From positions 1,240,001-1,304,000 of the forward strand of contig CBDCSR010000002.1 of NCBI GenBank assembly GCA_965221785.1: DNA of 64,000 nt. Direction: 5' to 3'. The position numbers and the translations under genes are program-made. The DNA comes from BD2-11 sp965221785 (GTDB taxonomy: Bacteria > Gemmatimonadota > Gemmatimonadetes > Longimicrobiales > Gaopeijiaceae). Below the pieces are notes generated by a model. It saw only the letters and a list, made by a program, of their open reading frames with translations. It was not told the DNA's origin and did not search any database. Below are positions 1 through 8,188 of this stretch, one piece after another. The stretch's first letter is position 1. Each line of letters opens with the position of its first letter.

Positions 1-106
1 GCGGCGGAAAGCTAACGGGATTCGGGCTGGAGCAGTCTCCAGGACCAGGCTAGACTTGCCCGCCCCGTCCCGCAGCGAAACCACACTTCACCAGAGAGAT
101 ACGCCC

Positions 107-577
107 ATGTCGCAGGCCGCCGATCTCGTCGCACAGCTGGAGACGTCCCACCGGTACATCAGGAAGATGATCTCGATCTTCGAGGAGGAGGACGCGGGGT
201 TCGCTCCCCAGCCCGAACTCTACACCGTCGCCGGCCACATCGCGCACGCCGCGGATTCGGTCGAATGGTTCGTGGACGGCGCATTCGGGGAAGGGTGGAA
301 CATGGACTTCGAAGGCCTGATCGCCGCGGCCCGGGCGGTGGCGACGCTCGAGGAGGCGGTCGCGTGGCTCGACCGTGCATTCGAGAAAGCCATCGCGACC
401 TTCAAGGCGGCCTCGGACGAGGACCTTGCCGCGCCGATCCCGGACGAACGCATCATGCCGGGCGCGTCCCGATCCGCCATCGTGTGGCCCCTCGTGGATC
501 ATACGGCGCACCACCGCGGCGCGCTCACGGTGTACGCGCGGCTCCTGGGCAAGGTGCCGGGGATGATGTACGAGTGA
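107..577 (+). CDS. DinB-like four-helix-bundle protein
   Basis: A 156-residue cytoplasmic protein of the DinB/YfiT-like fold. The sequence shows two histidine groups that would form the family's metal site: GHIAHA (H44, H47) and DHTAHHRG (H132, H135, H136). The family includes thiol-dependent S-transferases and damage-induced proteins, but the substrate of this one cannot be read from sequence. I chose the ATG at 107 because a purine-rich stretch (AGAGA) precedes it; a TTG 51 bases upstream is in frame but has no better ribosome site. It stands alone, with about 115 AT-richer bases before the Fic gene. Confidence 0.8.
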   Translation: MSQAADLVAQLETSHRYIRKMISIFEEEDAGFAPQPELYTVAGHIAHAADSVEWFVDGAFGEGWNMDFEGLIAAARAVATLEEAVAWLDRAFEKAIATFKAASDEDLAAPIPDERIMPGASRSAIVWPLVDHTAHHRGALTVYARLLGKVPGMMYE

Positions 578-609
578 GCCGATCCATCTAACGGACGTTG
601 TTAAACGCA

Positions 610-638
610 GTTTTTTCGCGTTTTCGGTTTCTTATACT
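610..638 (+). promoter_or_regulatory. Possible promoter of the Fic gene
   Basis: The 80 bases before the Fic start are unusually AT-rich for this window. They hold TATACT at 633-638, a good minus-10 match, with a T-run about 17 bases upstream in place of a recognisable minus-35. This is a pattern match only. Confidence 0.25.
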
Positions 639-691
639 AAAATAATTGGCTTGTCGTCGGTGTCCGGGTTGCTAAAGGGCGGAAAATTCTC

Positions 692-2200
692 ATGAACCGC
701 ATGCTGAGCGATCTGCCCGAAGCGTTCGTGTCCAATACGGCAATCAGCGGTGCGGTGTCGCGGGCGGTCAGAGTGGGTGAGCTGCGAAGGCTCGCGTCCC
801 GCCTCTACACGAAGAACCTCGAAGATCCTCCGGAGGACATCGTCAGGCGCAATCTGTGGGGGATCGTTGCCGGATACTTCCCAGGTGCCCTGGTTGCGGA
901 TCGCACCGCCCTCGAGGCAGTCCCCGCGCCCGATGGTTCCGTGTGCCTCGTGAGCGAGCGCGGCAGGACGGTCGAGTTGCCGGGAATCGTGCTGCGTCCA
1001 CGCCGGGGCATCGGTGCAGCCGAGTCCGACATGCCCTTTGTCAGCGGGCTGCATCTTTCGTCGATGGCCAGGGCGTATCTCGAAAACATGCGTCCCTCCA
1101 GGGCCCGGCGCGGGCGGGTGGCGCGTACCCTCACACGCGCCGAACTCGAGGAGCGGCTCGACGGCCTCATTCGGTCTTCCGGCGAGGCGGGCATCAACCG
1201 ACTCCGGGACAACGCGCGTGCGGTGGCTACCGAACTTGGCATGGAAGGAGAAGCCGATCAGCTCGACGCTGTGATCGGTGCTCTTCCCGGCACCCGAGAC
1301 AGTCGTCTCGATTCATCCCTGGGACAGGCCCGCGGCCTGGGGCGGCCCTACGATCCCGAACGGATTGAACTGTTCCACGGGTTGCATCAGGCCCTCCGCA
1401 ACCATCCTCCGCGTTTCCGGTCGAGCCCCTCCCGGGATTCAGGGGCGCGCTCAACGCAGGCGTTCTTCGAGGCATACTTCTCGAACTTCGTCGAGGGTAC
1501 CGAGTTTCTCTTGGAAGAAGCCGTCCGGATCGTTTTCGACGGCGAGATCCCGCAGAACAGACCGGCGGATGCTCACGATGTCGTCGGGACCTGGCGCATC
1601 GTCTCCGACCTCCGCGAGATGAGCCGGACCCCCCGCGATTTCGCCGGTCTTACACGCATCCTCCAGGAGCGACACCGCAGGATCATGGCGGGTCGGCCCG
1701 AGATGCTCCCCGGAGAGTTCAAAGTCGCTCCGAACCGCGCGGGCCAGACCCTGTTCGTTGCTCCCGAGCTGGTTCCCGGTACTCTGGAGCAGGGCTTTTC
1801 CCTGTACCGCAGCCTGGAATCGCCTTTCGCCCGGGCCGTCTACATGATGTTCCTGATCAGCGAGATCCACCCCTTCGCGGACGGCAACGGGCGTATCGCG
1901 CGCGTGATGATGAACGCGGAACTCGTGGCTGGCGGGGAAGAGCGGATCATTGTCCCGACGGTCTTCCGGGACAACTACCTCGCCGCGCTGCGCGCGCTGA
2001 CGCGAACCGGGCGTCCGGACCCGCTGATCAGCGTGCTCGACTACGCGCAGCGCTGGACACGTGCCGTCAACTGGATCTCGATCCCCGAGACCCAACACGA
2101 GCTTGAGGCGTGCAACGCCTTCCTGGATTCAGATGAGGCGGAGGCGGAGGGTTTGAGGCTGCGGATGCCGGGGCAGAATCTGCGGGAAGGCTTCACCTAG
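692..2200 (+). CDS. Fic-domain AMP-transferase with N-terminal AbiEi-like region
   Basis: A 502-residue protein. The C-terminal Fic domain carries the full catalytic loop HPFADGNGRIAR at residues 393-404, whose histidine is the base for transferring AMP (or a related group) from a nucleotide to a target protein. About 125 residues earlier lies SNFVEG (264-269), which fits the (S/T)xxxE(G/N) inhibitory motif of self-restrained Fic enzymes. Residues 15-80 look like the winged-helix start of AbiEi-type antitoxins, which is a weaker call made from general resemblance. The target is unknown. It converges with the next gene, and the two stop regions overlap by 8 bases. Confidence 0.88.
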   Translation: MNRMLSDLPEAFVSNTAISGAVSRAVRVGELRRLASRLYTKNLEDPPEDIVRRNLWGIVAGYFPGALVADRTALEAVPAPDGSVCLVSERGRTVELPGIVLRPRRGIGAAESDMPFVSGLHLSSMARAYLENMRPSRARRGRVARTLTRAELEERLDGLIRSSGEAGINRLRDNARAVATELGMEGEADQLDAVIGALPGTRDSRLDSSLGQARGLGRPYDPERIELFHGLHQALRNHPPRFRSSPSRDSGARSTQAFFEAYFSNFVEGTEFLLEEAVRIVFDGEIPQNRPADAHDVVGTWRIVSDLREMSRTPRDFAGLTRILQERHRRIMAGRPEMLPGEFKVAPNRAGQTLFVAPELVPGTLEQGFSLYRSLESPFARAVYMMFLISEIHPFADGNGRIARVMMNAELVAGGEERIIVPTVFRDNYLAALRALTRTGRPDPLISVLDYAQRWTRAVNWISIPETQHELEACNAFLDSDEAEAEGLRLRMPGQNLREGFT

Positions 2201-3413
2201 GCGGACGACCTTCCGCACCCCCCGTCATCCCATCCACGGTCGTCGCCGCGGCCATGTGGGCGATCACGTTGGTCGCGGAGCGGAACACGTCCGGCACGCG
2301 GTCGATCCCCAGCAGGATGCCCAGCCCGGCGACCGGCACGCCCACCACGTCGAGCGCGGGGACCATCGTCACGATGCTGGCGCTGGGCACCGGGGCGACG
2401 GTCATCGAGGCGAGAAAGATGGCCAGCACGGCCGCCGCGATCAGTCCGGCGTCGAGCGGCACCCCGTACATGGCGGCGAGGAAGACCAGCGAAGTGCTCT
2501 GGAAGAGCGCGCTGCCCGGACGGTTGATCGAAGCCGCCAGCGGAAGAACCAGCGAGAAGGTGCTCTTCGACAGGCCCAGCTTCTCCGCCTCCTGCAGCAT
2601 CATGGGCAGCGTGCCCACCGATGTCGTCGTGGTGAAGCCCACCGTGTAGGTGCCCACCGTTCCCCGGATGAACCGCCCGGGGCCGACCCCGCCGAGGAGC
2701 CAGACCATCGGCAGCAGCACGACGCCCTTCAGGATGAAGAAACCCAAGACCACGGCGACGATGAAGACGGCGAGGTTCTGAAGCATCGCGATCCCCGTCT
2801 GCGCGACCACCGGCGCCGCGAGACCGAATACCCCCACGGGCGCCGTCCACAGGATCCAGGTCATCAGCTTGATCAGGGCGTCGCCGAGCGTCTCGGCGAG
2901 GGACGTGAGCGCCTCGCGCCGTTCCGCCGGCAGGGTCGTGGCCGCCGCGGCAAGGAGCACGACGAAGATCAGCACCGAGAGAAGCGATCCGTCGGCAGCG
3001 GCCTGGATGGGATTGCGCGGCACGAGGTTGACGAGAAAGGCCACCACGCCCGGTGTCGCGGTGTCCAGCTCCGTGACGGGTGTGGGTGGCGGCACCGGCG
3101 TCGTGAAGGTGAGCGCCAGCCCCATCACCCCCATCCCGATCAGGATCGCGGGCAGTGTCGTGACCCAGAAGAAACCCACCGCCAGGCCACCGAGGCGGCC
3201 CAGCCTGCGCAGGTTCCCAATCCGCGCCACGCCCACGAACACCACGGCCGCCACCAGCGGGATAACGACCATCTGAATGGCCCGCAGGAACACCTCGCCG
3301 AGTGGCTGGACAGCCTCGGCCGCTCGCAACAGCGCCGGAGATCCGGTCGCGGAGGCCGCGATCCCGAGAACCAGCCCGAGAACCAGCCCGATGAGGATGG
3401 CGCGGGTGTTCAT
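2193..3413 (-). CDS. DAACS-family dicarboxylate/amino acid:cation symporter (variant)
   Basis: A 406-residue inner-membrane protein with about eight hydrophobic segments and the two re-entrant regions of the glutamate-transporter (GltP/GltPh) family. The first hairpin motif is recognisable (TTTTSVGTLPMM). At the place of the usual NMDGT ion-binding motif it has NRPGS (residues 297-301), so the aspartate is missing. A second symporter at 57835-59115 keeps the normal motif. Substrate and coupling ion are therefore uncertain and may differ from classical members. The start ATG overlaps the stop of a tiny upstream frame by the ATGA arrangement. Confidence 0.85.
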   Translation of the reverse strand: MNTRAILIGLVLGLVLGIAASATGSPALLRAAEAVQPLGEVFLRAIQMVVIPLVAAVVFVGVARIGNLRRLGRLGGLAVGFFWVTTLPAILIGMGVMGLALTFTTPVPPPTPVTELDTATPGVVAFLVNLVPRNPIQAAADGSLLSVLIFVVLLAAAATTLPAERREALTSLAETLGDALIKLMTWILWTAPVGVFGLAAPVVAQTGIAMLQNLAVFIVAVVLGFFILKGVVLLPMVWLLGGVGPGRFIRGTVGTYTVGFTTTTSVGTLPMMLQEAEKLGLSKSTFSLVLPLAASINRPGSALFQSTSLVFLAAMYGVPLDAGLIAAAVLAIFLASMTVAPVPSASIVTMVPALDVVGVPVAGLGILLGIDRVPDVFRSATNVIAHMAAATTVDGMTGGAEGRPPR

Positions 3414-3523
3414 GGACCCGTCGGGCTCCAGTCCGGATCCTCCCGGGAGATGCCGTCCAGCACCATGAACAGGGGCCGCCGTGCGGCTTCGAAGATCTCG
3501 ATGGTTTCGGCGATCCTGCTCAT
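3410..3523 (-). CDS. Possible 37-residue leader-type protein
   Basis: A short frame coding for 37 residues, beginning MSRIAETIEIFEAA, without a membrane segment or known motif. Support is positional: GGAGG lies 10 bases before its ATG, and its TGA overlaps the ATG of the symporter as ATGA, the usual sign of coupled translation. It may be a real small protein, a leader that controls symporter translation, or the remnant of a larger gene. Nothing identifies a function. Confidence 0.35.
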   Translation of the reverse strand: MSRIAETIEIFEAARRPLFMVLDGISREDPDWSPTGP

Positions 3524-3671
3524 CGGCGTGGGGCCTCCAGCTGTCGAATTGAGACGGGGACGCTCCCTGCGAATCGGCGCGACTCCGCGAAGAGATAGCC
3601 GTTGTCCCGAGCGCCGCGCCAGCGTACGATCAACGCGTCGGCACCATGGACCGCAGCACGAGGGAGGACAC

Positions 3672-4373
3672 ATGGTCGAGCGGCCGCCCCCCATCATTCC
3701 CGACTCCGGCGCGCCCACGGCTGGAGATGCCCCCTGGGAGGGGCTGCTGGCGCAGCTCCCCGGGCGCGGCAACGTCTCCCGCCGCCAGTTCATCAAGGGG
3801 GTCATCGCGACCGGCGCCTCGGTGTCCGCGTTCGCGTACTTCGCGGGTCCGGCGGCGACGTCCGCCCGTGCCAGCGTCCCGCGGCTGGTCTCCATCAACG
3901 TGAACGGGCAGACCCGACGGGTCGATGTGCTGCCGCAGGAAACGCTGGCGATGACGCTCCGCTACAAGCTGGGGCTCACCGGCACCAAGCTGGGTTGCGA
4001 TCGGGCGGAGTGCGGTGCCTGCACCGTCATGATCGACGGCGTGTCCCACTACTCCTGCTCGACCCTCACGCAGCGGGTGCGCGAACGCGAGATCGTCACG
4101 GTAGAGGGGCTCGAGAGCCCGGACGGGACGCTCCACCCGGTGCAGCAGGCCTTCATCGACGAGTTGGGTCCCCAGTGCGGCTTCTGCACCCCGGGACAGG
4201 TCATGGCCGCGGCCGCCCTGCTGCGTGCCAACCCCAATCCGACGCGCGAGGAGGCGCGCCGGGCGATGTCCGGCAATCTCTGCAGGTGCGGGGCCTACGA
4301 CCACTACCTGAACGGGGTCATGCGCGCCGCCGCAAACGGGCAGGCTGTCACGGAGGAGGTGTCCAATGGCTGA
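3672..4373 (+). CDS. Tat-exported 2Fe-2S subunit of a molybdenum hydroxylase (PaoA-like)
   Basis: A 233-residue electron-transfer subunit of the xanthine oxidase family. An N-terminal twin-arginine signal (SRRQFIKG, R37-R38, then a hydrophobic stretch) implies export in folded form to the periplasm. The plant-ferredoxin cluster uses C109, C114, C117 and C129. The second cluster uses C169 and C172 in QCGFC and C204 and C206 in LCRC. The ATG at 3672 follows AGGGAGG at ideal distance. It overlaps the next gene by 8 bases and forms an operon with it and with the FAD subunit at 7121-8110. The Tat signal on the small subunit resembles PaoA of the E. coli periplasmic aldehyde oxidoreductase. Confidence 0.92.
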   Translation: MVERPPPIIPDSGAPTAGDAPWEGLLAQLPGRGNVSRRQFIKGVIATGASVSAFAYFAGPAATSARASVPRLVSINVNGQTRRVDVLPQETLAMTLRYKLGLTGTKLGCDRAECGACTVMIDGVSHYSCSTLTQRVREREIVTVEGLESPDGTLHPVQQAFIDELGPQCGFCTPGQVMAAAALLRANPNPTREEARRAMSGNLCRCGAYDHYLNGVMRAAANGQAVTEEVSNG

Positions 4374-6765
4374 GTTGATCGGCAGGGACTTCGCGCCCCC
4401 GGACGTCATCAGCAAGGTTACCGGCAGAGCCCGCTACGCGGAGGATTTCCGCGCCGACGGAATGCTCTTCTGCCGGCTCATCACAAGCCCGATGCCCCAC
4501 GCGCGCGTGCGCGCCATCGATGCGTCGGAGGCGCTCGCGATGGAGGGCGTGGTCGCCCTCCTGACCGCCGACGAGGTGCCCGAAATCGAGGCGCCCGGCA
4601 ACCCCATCCTCACCAACACCCCGCACTTCGTGGGCGAGCCGATCGCGGCGCTGGCGGCAGTCGACGAAACCACCGTCCAGGACGCCATCGCGAAGGTCAG
4701 ACTCGACCTCGAGCCGCTGCCCTTCGTTGTGGACCCACTGGAAAGCCTGCGCCCCGGGGGCCCCAACGCCCGCCTCGAGGGCAACGTCACCCAGCGCGGC
4801 CAGCCGATCACCGAAGTGAAATGGACGGAGGAAGACTTCGCCGCCGTCTCCGGTGGTCAGCTGCCCATGGGCGAGGTTACGACCGAGTGGTCCTACGGTG
4901 ATGTCGAAGCCGGCTTCCGCGATGCCGCGGTCGTCCTCGACGAAACCTTCGTCACCGCGGGCACATCGCATCACTCGATGGAGCCGCGCACGGCGATGGC
5001 CTACTGGCAGAACGGCAGGTGCCACGTCTTCGGCTCGAGCCAGAGCCAGAGCGCGACGCTGAACGGGCTCGCGCGCTACATCGGCATCCCGCCCGAGGAC
5101 CTGGTCTTCGTGGCCGAGTACTGCGGCGGCGGATTCGGGTCCAAGGGGAGCGCCTACCCGATCATGTCGGTGCCGGCGCACATGTCGCGCAAGACGGGAC
5201 GGCCGGTGATGATGCGCATCAGCCGGGCCGAGGAGTACGCCATCGGCTCCGCGCGGGCCGGCTTCCAGGGGCGCATCCGCATGGGTTTCCGGCCTGACGG
5301 GCGGATCAGCGCGATCGACCTCTTCATCGTGCAGGAGAACGGGCCCAACAGCGGCTTCGGAGACTTCAACAGCGCCGCCGGCGCCGTGACCATCGTCTAC
5401 ACGCCGCTGGCGATGCGCTTCCGGGGCATTCCGGTCCTCACCAATACGCCCGCTCGGGGCGCGCAGCGGGGTCCGGGCCAGAACCAGATCGCTTGCGCCG
5501 TGGAGCCTCTGCTCGACAAGGCCGCAGCCGAACTGGGCATCGACCAGCTGGCCATCCGCAGCATCAACGCGCCGGACTCGAACTCGCTCTACGGCGGAGA
5601 CCAGGTGCCCGTCACCAGCGCTCATCTGGGAGAAGCCCTGGCCCAGGGCGCGGAGCGCTTCGGATGGGAGGAGCGGCGCGCGCGCAGCGGCCGGCGTCAG
5701 GGGTCGCGCGTGACCGGGGTCGGAATCGGCCAGGCCTATCACGGCGCCGGGCAGAGCGGCCGGGACGGGCTGCTCCGCATCGCGCCGGACGGCAGGCTGC
5801 ACATCCACACCGGGGTCGGCAACCTCGGCACCTACTCGTACGCCGCCACCTCGCGCGTCGCCGCCGAGATGCTCGGGTACGACTGGGAGAACGTCGAGCT
5901 CGTGCGCGGCGACACCTCGCGCAACCTCGCATCCAGCAGCGCCCAGGTGGGCAGCAACACGACCTTCACCATGACCCGCGCCGGCTGGGCTGCGGGCATG
6001 GACGCGGTGGAGAAACTGAAGGCGATCGCCGCCATGGAGCTGGGCGGCTCGCCGAACGACTACGAAATCGGGGAGGAAGCGACGTTCGCTCGCGCGAACC
6101 CCTCCCGCCGCGTCAGCCACGCCCGGGCCGCGGCGCGGGCCATCGAACTGGGCGGACGCTACAGCGGCGAGGAGTTCCCCGACGAGCTGGACGACATCAC
6201 CAGGCGCTCGGTCCGGAACCTGGCGGGCAGCGGACTGATCGGCGTCGCCCGCGACAACCTTCCGCGCAACGACGTCGTGCCCGCGCTCGCCGCCGGCTTC
6301 ATCGAGATCGAGCTGGATCTCGAGACCGGCATGTACGAGATCGTCGACTACCTGGGTGTGGCCGACTGCGGCACCGTGGTGCACCCCATGGGGCTGGCGG
6401 CCCAGGTCACCGGCGGCGCGGTGATGGGCTTCGGCATGGCCTGCCTCGAGCGCCACGTGTACGACACGCGCTACGGGGTTGCGGGCAACATCGGCTTTCA
6501 CCAGGCGAAACCGCCCTCATACCTCGACGTGCCCTCGCGGATGGACTGGCATGCCACCGACATCACCGACCCGCAGAACCCAGTGGGCGCGAAGGGGGTG
6601 GGCGAACCCCTCATGGGATGCTCGGGGGCGGCTCTGCTGTGCGCGATTTCGGATGCGCTGGGCGGGCACTACTTCAACCGGATCCCGGTCGTCCCGGACA
6701 TGATCGTGAACGCCGTGGCCCAGCAGCCCCCGCCGCATCGGCCGCTACAAGTCAACACTCAGTGA
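4366..6765 (+). CDS. Molybdopterin-binding catalytic subunit of aldehyde oxidase/xanthine dehydrogenase family
   Basis: A 799-residue large subunit. It has the N-terminal hammerhead-type domain (residues about 15-130) followed by the Moco-binding region with a glycine-rich loop (YCGGGFGSKG). The C-terminal GAKGVGEPLMG holds the conserved catalytic glutamate at E747, which deprotonates the Mo-bound water for substrate hydroxylation. It has no signal of its own, so it would be co-exported with the Tat-bearing Fe-S subunit. The substrate is not readable; aldehydes or N-heterocycles are typical for the group. The usual maturation factor (an XdhC/PaoD-like protein) is not encoded nearby. Confidence 0.92.
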   Translation: MAELIGRDFAPPDVISKVTGRARYAEDFRADGMLFCRLITSPMPHARVRAIDASEALAMEGVVALLTADEVPEIEAPGNPILTNTPHFVGEPIAALAAVDETTVQDAIAKVRLDLEPLPFVVDPLESLRPGGPNARLEGNVTQRGQPITEVKWTEEDFAAVSGGQLPMGEVTTEWSYGDVEAGFRDAAVVLDETFVTAGTSHHSMEPRTAMAYWQNGRCHVFGSSQSQSATLNGLARYIGIPPEDLVFVAEYCGGGFGSKGSAYPIMSVPAHMSRKTGRPVMMRISRAEEYAIGSARAGFQGRIRMGFRPDGRISAIDLFIVQENGPNSGFGDFNSAAGAVTIVYTPLAMRFRGIPVLTNTPARGAQRGPGQNQIACAVEPLLDKAAAELGIDQLAIRSINAPDSNSLYGGDQVPVTSAHLGEALAQGAERFGWEERRARSGRRQGSRVTGVGIGQAYHGAGQSGRDGLLRIAPDGRLHIHTGVGNLGTYSYAATSRVAAEMLGYDWENVELVRGDTSRNLASSSAQVGSNTTFTMTRAGWAAGMDAVEKLKAIAAMELGGSPNDYEIGEEATFARANPSRRVSHARAAARAIELGGRYSGEEFPDELDDITRRSVRNLAGSGLIGVARDNLPRNDVVPALAAGFIEIELDLETGMYEIVDYLGVADCGTVVHPMGLAAQVTGGAVMGFGMACLERHVYDTRYGVAGNIGFHQAKPPSYLDVPSRMDWHATDITDPQNPVGAKGVGEPLMGCSGAALLCAISDALGGHYFNRIPVVPDMIVNAVAQQPPPHRPLQVNTQ

Positions 6766-6799
6766 TCGAGAGCAGGGAGACAGGACCGGGGGAGCGACA

Positions 6800-6979
6800 A
6801 TGAAGATCTGGAAGTCCTGGTGGCCGGTGTTCATAGTCGGGGCCGTCGCTTCCTCCGGCGGCCTGCTCGACCGGTTCTGGGACTGGATCCCGCGCGACGT
6901 GGCGTTGGCCATCGGCGGGATCGGGCTGGTCTGCATCCTGCGGGGCATCGTCAAGCCCTTATTCCCGAGCAGGGACTGA
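6800..6979 (+). CDS. Small two-segment membrane protein inside the molybdenum hydroxylase operon
   Basis: A 59-residue protein with two hydrophobic stretches (residues about 7-24 and 33-53) around a charged turn rich in tryptophan. The ATG follows GGGGGAGCGAC, a good ribosome site, and sits 34 bases after the catalytic-subunit stop. No family is recognised. Its place between the Moco and FAD subunits suggests a membrane anchor or assembly partner, but that is inference from position only. Confidence 0.55.
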   Translation: MKIWKSWWPVFIVGAVASSGGLLDRFWDWIPRDVALAIGGIGLVCILRGIVKPLFPSRD

Positions 6980-7120
6980 AACTCTGCGTTCTCGCACCGG
7001 ATCGCGGCTTTTGCGCCGCCGGGCTGAACCGGCAAGATTAGACCATGTGGACGGGACAAGGATGCTGCGCCGGCATCGCAGTCTCTTGTAACGAGACCAT
7101 CTGAGGCTGAGGGGATCCCC

Positions 7121-8110
7121 ATGATGAAGGACATGATGCCCCACTTCGATCTGGTTCAGCCGACCGACGTGGAATCGGCGCTGGATCTGCTGCGGGAGCA
7201 CGGCCGCGATGCCTGGGCGCTCGCAGGCGGCTACGACAGCTTCGACTGGTTCAAGAACCGCGGCAAGCAACCCTCCGTGGTGGTCGACCTGGAAGGGCTC
7301 GACGAACTGAAGGGCGTGCGCGAGGCCGGCGACGGCATCGAGATCGGCGCCACGACCAGTCTGACCGATGTCGAGAACGACCCGCTGGTGCGCGAGCGCT
7401 ACGGCCTGCTCGCCGAGGCGGTTAGCGTAGTGGCGAGCCCGCAGATCCGGAACGGCGGGACGCTCGGCGGCAACCTCTGCCAGGACACCCGCTGCTGGTA
7501 CTACCGCTACGGCATGCCCTGCTACCGCGCGGGGGGTAACGTCTGCTACGCGGGCGCACCGGACGCGATGAACCGCGAGCACGCACTCTTCGGCGCGGAC
7601 CGCTGCGTGGCGGTGACCCCGTCGGATGCGGCCCCGGCGCTGGTGGCGCTGGACGCGCAGATGGTGGTGCGCAACACCCGCGGCGAGCGGGTGATCCCCG
7701 CCGGGGAGTTTTTCATGCCGCCGGGCGTGGACATCACCCGCATGACCGTGCTCGATCCCGGCGATCTGCTCACCGCGGTCCGCATCCCGGCCCGCTGGGC
7801 GGGCGCCCGATTCCATTTCGAGAAGGTCGCGGACCGCAAGACCTGGGACTTCCCCCTGGTCAACGTGGCCGCGGCGTTCCGGGTGGCCGACGGGCGCATC
7901 GAGGACTCACGCATCGTCCTCGGCGCGGTGGAGTGCATCCCCCGTCGCCTCACCGACGTCGAGGAACTCGTTCGCGGCCGCGTGCCGAACGAGAGCACCG
8001 CCGCGGAGGCGGGCGAACTGGCCACGCAGGGCGCCAGGCCCCTCAACTACAACCACTTCAAGATTCCGCTGGTGAAGAACCTGGTGGCGCGGGCCGTGCG
8101 GAGCGCCTGA
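7121..8110 (+). CDS. FAD-binding subunit of molybdenum hydroxylase, with extra cysteines (PaoB-like)
   Basis: A 329-residue subunit with the CO-dehydrogenase flavoprotein fold: an N-terminal FAD domain (ALAGGYDSF, then IRNGGTLGGNLCQDTR) and a C-terminal domain from about residue 215. An inserted loop holds C120, C125, C134, C142 and C162. Related subunits (4-hydroxybenzoyl-CoA reductase beta, PaoB) carry a 4Fe-4S cluster in this insertion, so one is likely here. It passes electrons between the 2Fe-2S partner and an acceptor. Gene order is Fe-S, Moco, FAD, unlike paoABC. A strong hairpin terminator follows the stop. Confidence 0.9.
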   Translation: MMKDMMPHFDLVQPTDVESALDLLREHGRDAWALAGGYDSFDWFKNRGKQPSVVVDLEGLDELKGVREAGDGIEIGATTSLTDVENDPLVRERYGLLAEAVSVVASPQIRNGGTLGGNLCQDTRCWYYRYGMPCYRAGGNVCYAGAPDAMNREHALFGADRCVAVTPSDAAPALVALDAQMVVRNTRGERVIPAGEFFMPPGVDITRMTVLDPGDLLTAVRIPARWAGARFHFEKVADRKTWDFPLVNVAAAFRVADGRIEDSRIVLGAVECIPRRLTDVEELVRGRVPNESTAAEAGELATQGARPLNYNHFKIPLVKNLVARAVRSA

Positions 8111-8132
8111 GGCCGACGCAGGTTCACAGACG

Positions 8133-8170
8133 AAGGCCCCGTCCCGCCAGGAGGAGCGGAACGGGGCCTT
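8133..8170. terminator. Bidirectional terminator hairpin between convergent genes
   Basis: A perfect 10-base inverted repeat, AAGGCCCCGT and ACGGGGCCTT, with an 18-base loop. It sits between the FAD subunit and the convergent propeller gene. The T-tracts are short, so it may be only partly intrinsic. Confidence 0.7.
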
Positions 8171-8188
8171 TCGCCGTAGAGGGCCGGG

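Noticed and set aside
2256..3671. Long plus-strand open frame leading into the Fe-S subunit
   Set aside because: The part before 3672 is antisense to the symporter and has low-complexity His/Arg/Asp composition; the real gene starts at the Tat signal with its own AGGGAGG site.
4348..6501. 717-codon minus-strand frame opposite the Moco subunit
   Set aside because: It mirrors a clear molybdenum hydroxylase gene and has no motif of its own.
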